Shown: positions 6,746 through 15,262 of the stretch, piece after piece
How positions within the stretch are numbered: the stretch's first letter is position 1
Layout of the letters: every line of letters begins with the position of its first letter
IMG/VR virus record: IMGVR_UViG_3300034198_021698
Span: 1-21,092 of that record
Reading direction: 5' to 3' (one strand)
Source: a virus
DNA length: 21,092 nt
The notes under the pieces: generated by a model
Seen by the model: only the letters and a program-made list of their open reading frames with translations
What the model was told of the DNA's origin: nothing
Databases searched by the model: none
Made by a program: the position numbers and the translations under genes

Positions 6746-9700
6746 TTAGTTCACATTTAGGTTAATTCCACCCAAACTTTCTTCTTGCTGTAATACGTTT
6801 GGCGATACCGTCAAAGTAGTTCCAGCAGTAAATGTTACTTCGACCGGAGATCGCCCGTCCGTTGTTGTATTCTGGGTCTGTAAGCACCCTATGTAGTTTC
6901 TACGTTTTGTTGCCAGTAGATTGTCACGATAGAATCTATAATGTCTTGGTAGATATCCCACCGGTAATTGAATAGGTGCTTCGATGGCAAAATAGTTGAA
7001 AGTAACTATAAATCCATTATTATATGTATTTCCAGCTACCTCATCAATTGTATAATAGATAACAGGACTAGATGTACTTCCTTCATCATTATTGATAATA
7101 GTAACGGGTGGATATAATCCTACGTTTTTATTTACAGAATCATTTTCTAATTTAATATCCAACAACACACCGTGATTATCCAGTGGTTCTATACCAAATA
7201 CACGATTTAAGTCAGCGTCACGAGCATTTGCAGAATCATATAATCTTACACGTATTGCGGGAGTTGGAGTTGTAGATACACCAACATTTACAGAAAATAA
7301 CGTGGCCAACGACTGTAATCTGATAAGTCCTGTTGTACGGCTATTAGCTGCTACCGACCCAAGTGTTAACTTTGTACTATATCGTTTTGGTTCTACAATT
7401 GGACGGCTGATTGATACTCTTGTGGTTGGTAGTTCAAATACCGATTCATTACCACTTGCTTTATTAACATCAAATATTATACGATATGGCGTCTGTACTG
7501 CCTTTCCTGTATAGAATACAGGTGCCCATCTGTTTTTATCCAGTGCTGGATAATTGTAAGAGACAGATGGAGCATCTTGGGCTATATATCTAAATAGTTT
7601 ACCGTTCGATGTTTTTGCCGAACCGCTAGGGGCATCGTATTGGACTACTACATCATTTCTATTATAGGTAGACCCAAACGACCATGTTGCTTGCGTTCCT
7701 GTTAAGAAATTCAATTGATTTTTACCTACTATCTCTTTATATACCGTTTCAAAGTAGTAAATACCATTGGATTTGATATAATAATTTGCAACACTATAAT
7801 CTTCCAAATCAGAACGAGGTGGTATTACATTGATTATATTTGCCTGACTAATGCTATCATTTACACCAATAAGATTACCAATATCAATAATATTACCTGG
7901 TTTATATCCGATTGCTAATTGTTCGGCCTCTCTGAGTGACAACCCCGCATAAGTTCTTAAATATGTAATATAACTTAATTTTTCAATATCGGAGTCGAAT
8001 AATTCAAGTTGAGAAGATACCGATTGCAACTCATTAAGTTTATAACCATCACCATCATAATAGTTAAAATCACCCTTTACTTGACCACCAGGTGTTTCTA
8101 TTGTAACACCATCCAACAAACCAGTAAAGATTTCTCCCATTGGCATGGACTGGGTTACATGCAAAGTATTAGCATTATATGTTGAATATAAAGCTGATCC
8201 AGTTGGTTGTACCGTATTTAATTGCGCATTGAGTGTTAAATTTGCATCACCAGTAGTAACCGTAGATGCGTTTATATCAAAACGTGCACTGTAATCTGTA
8301 AAGTATGCTGTTTGTTTTACCAGCCCACTTGCCGATGGTAATGTAACTTCCGTTGACAACGTAATATCAAAGTCTCGTACGTAGGTTCGTTCAGTTGACG
8401 CAAACTTTTGATTTCTTCTAGTATTTGCACCACTTAACTTCAATGGTTTTTCTGCTGTCAATTTTTTACGTTCAAGAATATTTGGTTCAATAACTATACC
8501 AGTTTGTAGTATAGTTTTTGCAGGCACCAATTGACTTGATTGTTCAAATAATGTAGGCGCCAATTTATCAAAGAAACGAACAAATTGTGGTATATTTACC
8601 GTTGCGTTATAATATTGCTTGTAATAATTTTGTAATGCCTCAATGTCTGCGTATCTTGACTTGTATCTTGGGCCGTAACCAACACGACGCTTTATATCAA
8701 CATTACCTAATGCACGAATGAGTAAGTTATTTACTGCGTCCGTTGGTGATACAAAGAATCCTAAATAATTTTTTGTTTGCTGTTGCTGTTTACGAGATTT
8801 GTTATCAACGATACTTCTATCCTTGTGCAGCATCAATTCTCCACCAGGTGTAACTTCCGTAAATACAGGTGGTGGTGCAATTATAATTTTATTACTACCG
8901 TACGAATATGCCCCTGCGTTTGTGGTATATTGTCTAACCTTTCTACTTACCCGCGTCATACTATACGGATATACTGATTGGTTCTGGAATCCAACCGCAA
9001 TTATATTTACAAGATTTGGTAATAGTGGTAAGGAAGGATCAGAAACACCGTCTTTATTTCTATACGGTGATTCATTTGGAATACTTCCCGATACTAGATT
9101 TCTTGGTGTGTGGAAAGACAATCGTACCCACAAACTCTCGACAGGTGAGGTATAATTATTTCCAACAAAACTACCAGGATCCAAGACTTGTGCCTTGAAT
9201 ATATTGTTGTTTATTTGTTCTCCCCAAACACGAACTTCATCAATATATCCATTAAAATTATTTGTACTTAATGAACCCGAACCACCCAAATAGAAATTCT
9301 TAGTTGCTGGCCATGCGTCCAGCAAATATGATCCAGTAGTACTCATACTCGATGAATACAATATTTGTTCACCATCGGATTGTGCTACTTGAAGATTCAT
9401 ACTTGATGAATCGTAACGAAGCATTACATCAAAATAATCTTCTGTGTCGAACATATCCGCATAACTACTAGACAACAATATACCACCAATATTGTTTGTT
9501 ACTTCAATACGACCATATGGGGATGATGCCGATGGATGTGTTACTAACGATACTACCCAAGAACCCGATGGTACTGCTGTATCACCGACACCAAGTGTTG
9601 TATTTACTCGTGTTGCGTTATTAAATCTAAATTGTAATGTACCTACTGGTCGTTTTGACGATGACATCGGTAATACAAGGTATGAACCTGTATTGAAGTT

Positions 9701-11671
9701 TAGAGCATTTGTAATTTCATCAAATATTTCAAAACTACCCGTTGTTGTTGTGTCGGTTTCTCTAATACCGACAACTTGTTCATTCAATCCAAATATATTT
9801 AATAATGCTTTTAATGCATTAGCAGTACCACGAGTTCTATTCAAATACGGAGCATTGTGTAAAAATCTCTTCCACAGCTCAGTTGTTTGTTCTCGTTTCT
9901 TTGTTAAGCTGGTATCTGTGGTAAAACTATACAACGATGCGGCAGCGTTTGGATTTGTCAATGACAACCCAAATGATTTTGCTACATCCCAAACTAAATC
10001 TTGTGACAGACCTGCCGTTGCAGTAACTTGTCTGTCATAAATTCTTGGTAAATGGTCAACGTATATCTTTACGTTATCAAAGAAGTGCCCAATTAACTTG
10101 GTAAATTTAATAAACTCTTGTGAATTTATGTCATCCAATAGATACGATGGTATTGCATTGGATAATAAATTTGGATTATTTTCATCATATCTTTGTGCAA
10201 TAGCAACTTGTTGATCATACCAAGCAATTGCTTCTGCACTTGTTGGCGGGTATAGGTTTCCTTCCGTATCTCTTTTTGGCCATGTGCCATCCACATGATA
10301 TTCCGTTCCATTCAATTGCCAATATACGCTGGCACTGTATGCACTACCAGATTCGTAGAACAGATATCGTTCGTATCCATCAAAACCACGAATAATATTT
10401 TCTATTTCCAACGCGGACGTTTTTGCTCCTTCTACCAAATATGCTGACGCAGATGGAATTTCATCAGGTGAATAAATGGTAACTATTGAACCTGTGTCAA
10501 TTGTTAACGATCCAGAGTCGGTGATGAGAACAGGACTTGCGTATGTTGTATTTGTTGTAATGAATACATTTGTATCAATAATCGTAGCATCATTACCAAA
10601 GATTGAACTGGATGCAAGTCCGGCAATAAATCGTGACGAGTTTTCTAGTTCACGAATTTTTGTTAATTTTTGTTTAAACGCTTGTAATCGTAGTTCAGCA
10701 GAACTGTATGTAATAAAGTTTGCATAATTTGTATAATCTACGTTAAGTTCTGCTGATCTATAATCATCCGTGTACCATTTACGTAATATATTATTTTCAA
10801 ATGTATATCCACCGTAATTATCACCAGATCCAGTTAAATTAATACCCGCGGTGGTCAGCGTTTGGTTGGATATTGTATGATTATATATGTTAAGTAATTC
10901 AGTATCCGTAATAAAGCTTGCGGGACTTGTATTTTTTGGACGTAACCACAACGATGTATCTGGTTGTGGGAGGAGTTCAAACTTAACAGTATCAATTATA
11001 GAGTTTGCAACTTCTCTACTAAGAAATACATTATTTCCCACATCAAATTGAAAGTCCAGTGGTGACAATAATTTGACTAATAATTTTGTAGCGTCATTAG
11101 GATCTAACTTCCAATTTGTAATAATTCTCTGGGTATCTTCACCAAAGTTTAATAATGTTTTTAGGAAACGATCTCTATCAAAATACTGGCTTACCTTACT
11201 AGAAACTTCCGTAGTAAGTACTTCCAACAATGCAGAACGTAGTGGTACTTCTACAACATCGTATGCTGCAATATTAATACTCAGTGGTAAAACTTTTTCC
11301 GATGGTAGTGCGTCTTGTTCGGAAATGGTTATTATCAATGGTAATGTTTTAACAGAACCATCCAGTGGTGGAATGGAAACTGTTTGTGTTTGGACAAATT
11401 GTTCGGTTGTTGTGATATTTGCAGATACAGATGGAAGTGCAATATTTGGTAATCCACGTAATATAACACCCGGTGCTGCAGCGTCTTCTACACCCGTAAG
11501 TTGTCCATTTTTATACAGTGCTATAATATCTGTACGTTTTGGATCAACAAATACAACACCACCAATTGCAGTTTTTACAGCAACAGCATTTGGAAAGTTT
11601 ACATTTATATTATTAGCTTCTCGTAATGCAGCTATCTCTGCATCTGTAAGTGGTATTGTATTATTTGTCAT
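6746..11671 (-). CDS. Giant baseplate/tail protein with gpI-like segment, LamG-like and CBM-like domains
   Basis: At 1641 aa this is the largest protein here. Residues about 525-640 resemble the P2 gpI/tail-adaptor family: YVDHLPRIYDR, then LWKRFLHNAPYLNRTRGTAN and LLNIFGLNEQVVGIRE. Residues about 655-820 form a LamG/concanavalin-like domain, ending with the typical FNGYIDEVRVWGEQI. Near 1330-1390 a YNRNDVVVQY...LFRYIAQDAP...NRWAPVFY pattern resembles small carbohydrate-binding modules (CBM5/12 type). The C-terminus (RRNYIGCLQTQNTTTDGRSP) has a motif I know from other phage virion proteins. The likely role is a baseplate wedge arm, comparable in place to T4 gp7, that also displays sugar- or surface-binding domains. 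Its ATG lies three bases after the previous stop with only a weak Shine-Dalgarno, so coupled translation is likely. Only one cysteine is obvious. The tail role is fairly sure; equivalence to gp7 is inference. Confidence 0.85.
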   Translation of the reverse strand: MTNNTIPLTDAEIAALREANNINVNFPNAVAVKTAIGGVVFVDPKRTDIIALYKNGQLTGVEDAAAPGVILRGLPNIALPSVSANITTTEQFVQTQTVSIPPLDGSVKTLPLIITISEQDALPSEKVLPLSINIAAYDVVEVPLRSALLEVLTTEVSSKVSQYFDRDRFLKTLLNFGEDTQRIITNWKLDPNDATKLLVKLLSPLDFQFDVGNNVFLSREVANSIIDTVKFELLPQPDTSLWLRPKNTSPASFITDTELLNIYNHTISNQTLTTAGINLTGSGDNYGGYTFENNILRKWYTDDYRSAELNVDYTNYANFITYSSAELRLQAFKQKLTKIRELENSSRFIAGLASSSIFGNDATIIDTNVFITTNTTYASPVLITDSGSLTIDTGSIVTIYSPDEIPSASAYLVEGAKTSALEIENIIRGFDGYERYLFYESGSAYSASVYWQLNGTEYHVDGTWPKRDTEGNLYPPTSAEAIAWYDQQVAIAQRYDENNPNLLSNAIPSYLLDDINSQEFIKFTKLIGHFFDNVKIYVDHLPRIYDRQVTATAGLSQDLVWDVAKSFGLSLTNPNAAASLYSFTTDTSLTKKREQTTELWKRFLHNAPYLNRTRGTANALKALLNIFGLNEQVVGIRETDTTTTGSFEIFDEITNALNFNTGSYLVLPMSSSKRPVGTLQFRFNNATRVNTTLGVGDTAVPSGSWVVSLVTHPSASSPYGRIEVTNNIGGILLSSSYADMFDTEDYFDVMLRYDSSSMNLQVAQSDGEQILYSSSMSTTGSYLLDAWPATKNFYLGGSGSLSTNNFNGYIDEVRVWGEQINNNIFKAQVLDPGSFVGNNYTSPVESLWVRLSFHTPRNLVSGSIPNESPYRNKDGVSDPSLPLLPNLVNIIAVGFQNQSVYPYSMTRVSRKVRQYTTNAGAYSYGSNKIIIAPPPVFTEVTPGGELMLHKDRSIVDNKSRKQQQQTKNYLGFFVSPTDAVNNLLIRALGNVDIKRRVGYGPRYKSRYADIEALQNYYKQYYNATVNIPQFVRFFDKLAPTLFEQSSQLVPAKTILQTGIVIEPNILERKKLTAEKPLKLSGANTRRNQKFASTERTYVRDFDITLSTEVTLPSASGLVKQTAYFTDYSARFDINASTVTTGDANLTLNAQLNTVQPTGSALYSTYNANTLHVTQSMPMGEIFTGLLDGVTIETPGGQVKGDFNYYDGDGYKLNELQSVSSQLELFDSDIEKLSYITYLRTYAGLSLREAEQLAIGYKPGNIIDIGNLIGVNDSISQANIINVIPPRSDLEDYSVANYYIKSNGIYYFETVYKEIVGKNQLNFLTGTQATWSFGSTYNRNDVVVQYDAPSGSAKTSNGKLFRYIAQDAPSVSYNYPALDKNRWAPVFYTGKAVQTPYRIIFDVNKASGNESVFELPTTRVSISRPIVEPKRYSTKLTLGSVAANSRTTGLIRLQSLATLFSVNVGVSTTPTPAIRVRLYDSANARDADLNRVFGIEPLDNHGVLLDIKLENDSVNKNVGLYPPVTIINNDEGSTSSPVIYYTIDEVAGNTYNNGFIVTFNYFAIEAPIQLPVGYLPRHYRFYRDNLLATKRRNYIGCLQTQNTTTDGRSPVEVTFTAGTTLTVSPNVLQQEESLGGINLNVN

Positions 11672-11674
11672 GTT

Positions 11675-13156
11675 TTATACTTCGTATATTTTTCCATCAA
11701 CACAACATCTTGTCAGCTCATCACAGACACGTGTTGGGTCAAAACTACCATCTCTACGATAGAAACAATCACTATTTTGCATACATTCTCCACAAATTCC
11801 CTGTCCACCGCCATTACCCGTACCACGGTCATATGTACATTTGCCGCTATCACGTGTAGCCGATGAATTGTAATTTGTCGCCGTAGGATCCATACATCCG
11901 TAAACTATGGTTTCATATCTACATTCACCGCTATCACGAACAGCATGTGGATTATAATTTATAGCTGATTTATCCATACAACCAGTTACATACATACACG
12001 AATTATCATTTTCCGTTGCATCTGGATTATAATTTATTGCTGTGGAATCCGTACATCCTACTTTTGCTGGTTTTCCTGTATATTCGTCTGTACACGATTC
12101 TCTGCATCCACCAACAATAGTATCTTGAATTAATCTACATACGTTGGTATACGAAGGATCTTGATTATTTGCAGGCCGTGTTTGTGTAATTTTACCAATT
12201 TGTAAACATGGGTCTAACTTTACATCGTATGTACAACAATTTGTACATGATACTAAATTTTCACCTTGCACATAATTGTTTGCTAATGGGTCAGTACATC
12301 CCGTAAACTTACAAGTTCCGTTATCTTTTTCAGCCGCAGGATCATAGTTAAAAGCTTTTGGATTTGTACATCCAACTTTATAATATTGACAACTACCATT
12401 ATCAATTACCGCATATCCATCAAAATTTTTGGCATTTGGATCGGTACATCCAACTGCTAGATCACTAATCTTATATCTGCAACATCCCTCACATATGGTA
12501 TTAGCCAATGGATTATAATTTGTAGCATTTTTATCCATACATCCAATTATAATATCAATACAGCTACCATCATCTTGGGTTGCTTTTGAATTATAATTCA
12601 ACGCATTTTTATTAGTACATCCGAGTATTTCCGCCGGCGGCGCTTTGTATGTACAGCTACCATCTTCCGTATTTGCTCGTGGATTAAAATTTAGTGCATT
12701 GATATTTGTACAACCATATATTTTTGGAATACAAGTACCGTTATCAATAGTTGCACTTGGTGTATAATTTAACGCAGCAGGATCTGTACATCCATATATT
12801 CCAACTGGTTGTGGTGGAAGTGGTGGAGGTGGTGGAGGTGGAGCAACCGGAATTATTACGGGAGTTGCCGTTACCACAAAATTAAGAGAACTATTTAGTA
12901 CCCCGACAGGAAGTGTTTCGAGTGGTGCGGTCTGAAAATTTACCGTTATTTGTTTACTTTCATTGGGTCTTAACGTAATATTATTTGGTGAAACGGACGA
13001 TCCATCTAACGTACTAGATATATTCACTGTTAGTGTATAATTGGATGCCACATTTGTAGCAGTAAAAGTTGCTCCCGAAATAGCACGGGTTCGCAACTTA
13101 TACGGTACTACAAGTTGGGTCTGTGACAGTTGTAAGTAATCTGCTGCATTGGCCAT
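11675..13156 (-). CDS. Ig-like head, polyproline hinge and ten GCTDP-type Cys repeats
   Basis: This 493-aa protein has three parts. Residues 1-103 form a beta-rich Ig-like domain (NYTLTVNISSTLDGSS, ESKQITVNFQT). Residues 104-117 are a polyproline hinge (APPPPPPPLPPQP). Residues 122-443 contain ten units of the form GCTDPxAxNYNPxATxDDGSC; units 4 and 7 end in a CxxCC variant. Residues 445-493 are a separate Cys-rich tail (CGECMQNSDC...CC). Paired cysteines at both ends of each unit suggest disulphide-stapled knobs. Such repeats occur widely in secreted Bacteroidetes proteins and in some aquatic viruses, where they are thought to be surface or adhesion modules. There is no signal peptide, in keeping with a virion protein released by lysis. 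The ATG at 13156 follows GAGG at six bases. It lies next to the LamG protein, so a fibre or adhesin role is inferred. Confidence 0.85.
   Translation of the reverse strand: MANAADYLQLSQTQLVVPYKLRTRAISGATFTATNVASNYTLTVNISSTLDGSSVSPNNITLRPNESKQITVNFQTAPLETLPVGVLNSSLNFVVTATPVIIPVAPPPPPPPLPPQPVGIYGCTDPAALNYTPSATIDNGTCIPKIYGCTNINALNFNPRANTEDGSCTYKAPPAEILGCTNKNALNYNSKATQDDGSCIDIIIGCMDKNATNYNPLANTICEGCCRYKISDLAVGCTDPNAKNFDGYAVIDNGSCQYYKVGCTNPKAFNYDPAAEKDNGTCKFTGCTDPLANNYVQGENLVSCTNCCTYDVKLDPCLQIGKITQTRPANNQDPSYTNVCRLIQDTIVGGCRESCTDEYTGKPAKVGCTDSTAINYNPDATENDNSCMYVTGCMDKSAINYNPHAVRDSGECRYETIVYGCMDPTATNYNSSATRDSGKCTYDRGTGNGGGQGICGECMQNSDCFYRRDGSFDPTRVCDELTRCCVDGKIYEV
11825..12793 (-). repeat. Ten tandem protein-coding GCTDP repeats
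   Basis: The DNA encodes ten degenerate units of roughly 21 residues with variable linkers. Units 1-3, 5, 6 and 8-10 keep the pattern GC[TM][DN]..A.N[YF]...A...[DN].[GS].C; units 4 and 7 have CEGCC and CTNCC endings. Neighbouring units share short identical DNA words around the NYN codons, for example GGATTATAATT on the plus strand, which could promote unequal recombination and change repeat number. Confidence 0.85.
12812..12844 (-). repeat. GGTGGA-type microsatellite encoding the polyproline hinge
   Basis: The plus strand reads as near-continuous GGTGGA/GGT units, giving CCA/CCT proline codons on the coding strand. Slippage in multiples of three would lengthen or shorten the hinge without breaking the frame. 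Confidence 0.75.
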
Positions 13157-13164
13157 ATATTACC

Positions 13165-14043
13165 TCAGATATATCTAATTTGATTTTGTGTGAACAGATT
13201 GATATTATTGTTTACCAATGCATTATCTATTGCTTTTTCGATGAGTGCACGGATTTCACTTTCTTGAAATCTATCAAACTGCTTTGTATTTTTTGTTAAT
13301 TCAACTAAATTTACGAACTCATCATAAATAGCTGCTGATATGAATTCTATGGTAAGATTTAGGTTATCTGGCAAATCTGCTTCTAAATTTATTAGCTGTG
13401 CTTGAAGTTCTGGGTTGAAGTTTAGTAATGAGTCATTTATCATTGAAATGAACTCCTGAACTTGTTGCTCACCTGTTTCTGTTTGGGTAATGGTATCTCC
13501 TTGTCCAACCCCAACAGTTCCACCAACAAGTCCAGCCGCCAACACACGAGGTACACCAGGTTCTATAAACTCAAATAATTCACTTTGTTCCACATCGGTA
13601 AATGTTGTATTGAACCCAAGACGTAATTCCGTTCTGGATGGTGCGACTTCTTCGATTGTTAATTTTCTATCCGTATACGTACCAATTTCATCGGAAAATA
13701 AATTTATAGTAGTAGTATAGGTTCCAGGAGGAATAATCAGTCCCAGTTCCTTCTGTACACGGGTCATATCCACTATAATTTTTTCATCTTTACTACCGTC
13801 CGGTAATATCACGGTTCGTGATGAAAGTATTCCTGTATTTACTGGTATAATTACCGACCCAACCAGTCTATTTACCGAATCGTAAAAATGCATCTCTACA
13901 TTATCGTCTACATCAAAACCAAACTCAGCAGGTAATCTTCCTTCAATAATATCAATATCTGTTTCCGACTCGGCGATACGAGAGACTGAGAATGATTGAG
14001 GATTTCTCGGTATTACTTCAACATAATTTTCTTGATTTGCCAT
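13165..14043 (-). CDS. Virion structural protein with SRTELRL segment
   Basis: This 292-aa protein contains, in its first half, beta strands with a turn pattern common in phage structural proteins (DSVNRLVGSVIIPVNTGIL, IIPPGTYTTTINLFSDEIG), ending with LTIEEVAPSRTELRLGF around 126-143. I recognise the PSRTELRL element from virion proteins of T4-like and uncultured phages, but its role is not known to me. A glycine-rich turn (AAGLVGGTVGVGQGD) separates it from a mainly helical C-terminal half (about 190-292) rich in Leu, Glu and Asn. No cysteines. Its ATG at 14043 follows AAAGGA at ten bases, and its stop is eight bases from the next gene. It probably helps connect fibre or adhesin proteins to the baseplate; this is inference from position. 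Confidence 0.75.
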   Translation of the reverse strand: MANQENYVEVIPRNPQSFSVSRIAESETDIDIIEGRLPAEFGFDVDDNVEMHFYDSVNRLVGSVIIPVNTGILSSRTVILPDGSKDEKIIVDMTRVQKELGLIIPPGTYTTTINLFSDEIGTYTDRKLTIEEVAPSRTELRLGFNTTFTDVEQSELFEFIEPGVPRVLAAGLVGGTVGVGQGDTITQTETGEQQVQEFISMINDSLLNFNPELQAQLINLEADLPDNLNLTIEFISAAIYDEFVNLVELTKNTKQFDRFQESEIRALIEKAIDNALVNNNINLFTQNQIRYI

Positions 14044-14046
14044 AAA

Positions 14047-15261
14047 TTAACAATCCTTTGCTAAGATATCTTGCAACTTTTTCTTCGCACTTTCTAGGCT
14101 GAGTAGTATCTCGTTTTTATTCATACCTACTGTTTTTTTACCTAATAACGATTCCACCGCGGCACCCGGAATGAGAGGTGCCGCTATAACAGCTCCCAGT
14201 AATGAACCTATTGGTCCCGCCTTGCTTGCAAATTTAACAATAGCGCCGGCTGCTTTAGAAAATATATTAACTTTTTGTTTTTTCTTACCGTATCCTGGGA
14301 TTGGCCCCGTTATTGCGTTTTGTTTTGCAATTTCTTCATCAATTTTTTTAATCTTATTTTCTATATCTTTACGTTTTACTTTACGTTCTGATTTTTTACC
14401 AACTCCCAAGAATCCCTTTTTACCCTTTGCAACAGTAATATATTCGCAATTTCCACTTTGATCCACACCTTGTTGTGTGGAATCTTCAACTTTTTGAATA
14501 CCACTGTTAAGTAGTGAAATTGCTTGGTTAATAATCTCCGTTCCCTTAACCTTACCCGCAACTTTTGGAATTGTTTGAATCAAATCTTCTTCAAGAATTT
14601 CTGGTAATGGATTGATAATATCTTGTGCTCCATCAGTTTCACCATAATCATCTGTTAATCCAGCAAAATCCAATGCTCCTAATTCATCTGCTTCCTCTGC
14701 CGTCAATACCTCTGCTGGATTTGGATCTTGTGCGTTAATTGCCGATGCAAATCCTTCATCTAGTGCAGTATTAATAGCCTCGTTTGTTTCTGCAATTGCG
14801 TCAGGATTTCCAGAATCTATTGCTGCATTTAAGTCATCAAGTGCCAATGCTGCCTGCAATGCAGCATCACGTTGTTCACGTAATGTCTGTAATGTAGGAT
14901 CTTCTGGCAACGCCAGATCGTCCGTTAATTCTTGAAAATAATTATCTATTGGTACAACTTGGTACATATCTCGAACTACGGAGTTTGGGTAATATTGTGG
15001 TGTGGTTATATCTACTGCACCAATTGGCATTTTAACCACAGGAATATTATTTGCTGTACGTTCCACCATACTTTCACTTGGTAATCCCAATATGTCCGAA
15101 CGACCAGTTGCAATTAACCGAGGGGTAAAAAATTGCGTTTCTGCGGTAAATTGTATTGTTTCTCCTGATGTCAATGGAATTTGTAATACCAAATCAGAAG
15201 AACCCGTAGTAAAGTCCTTTGCTTCTACAATAGTTTTGTCTATAACATTTAATATAGGCAT
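14047..15261 (-). CDS. Unrecognised 404-aa structural-block protein with C-terminal hydrophobic Gly/Ala segment
   Basis: I do not recognise this protein as a whole. Residues 1-110 look beta-rich and fibre- or baseplate-like (TIQFTAETQFFTPRLIATG). Residues about 120-230 are strongly acidic, alanine-rich and helical. Residues about 275-320 are lysine-rich (KGKKGFLGVGKKSERKVKRK), so charge flips sharply along the chain. Residues about 334-372 are hydrophobic and Gly/Ala-rich (GPIGSLLGAVIAAPLIPGAA) and could be membrane-active or a buried helical hairpin. The only cysteines I see are C272 and the last residue, C404. The start at 15261 follows CGGAAG at nine bases. A tail-tip or membrane-contact role is a guess. 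The gene lies one base after the nucleotidyltransferase stop region, in the same tight operon. Confidence 0.72.
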   Translation of the reverse strand: MPILNVIDKTIVEAKDFTTGSSDLVLQIPLTSGETIQFTAETQFFTPRLIATGRSDILGLPSESMVERTANNIPVVKMPIGAVDITTPQYYPNSVVRDMYQVVPIDNYFQELTDDLALPEDPTLQTLREQRDAALQAALALDDLNAAIDSGNPDAIAETNEAINTALDEGFASAINAQDPNPAEVLTAEEADELGALDFAGLTDDYGETDGAQDIINPLPEILEEDLIQTIPKVAGKVKGTEIINQAISLLNSGIQKVEDSTQQGVDQSGNCEYITVAKGKKGFLGVGKKSERKVKRKDIENKIKKIDEEIAKQNAITGPIPGYGKKKQKVNIFSKAAGAIVKFASKAGPIGSLLGAVIAAPLIPGAAVESLLGKKTVGMNKNEILLSLESAKKKLQDILAKDC

Positions 15262-15262
15262 A

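Noticed and set aside
9492-10040. 182-codon open frame on the plus strand
   Set aside because: Antisense to the LamG/gpI-like part of the giant gene, without a ribosome site or family signature.
11073-11762. 229-codon open frame on the plus strand
   Set aside because: It lies opposite the well-supported giant gene and its upstream neighbour, has no recognisable domain and follows low-complexity codon mirror patterns. Treated as a shadow.
11825-12793. Possible CRISPR-like or non-coding tandem repeat
   Set aside because: The periodic signal is degenerate and in frame; it is explained by tandem protein repeats with no regular spacers.
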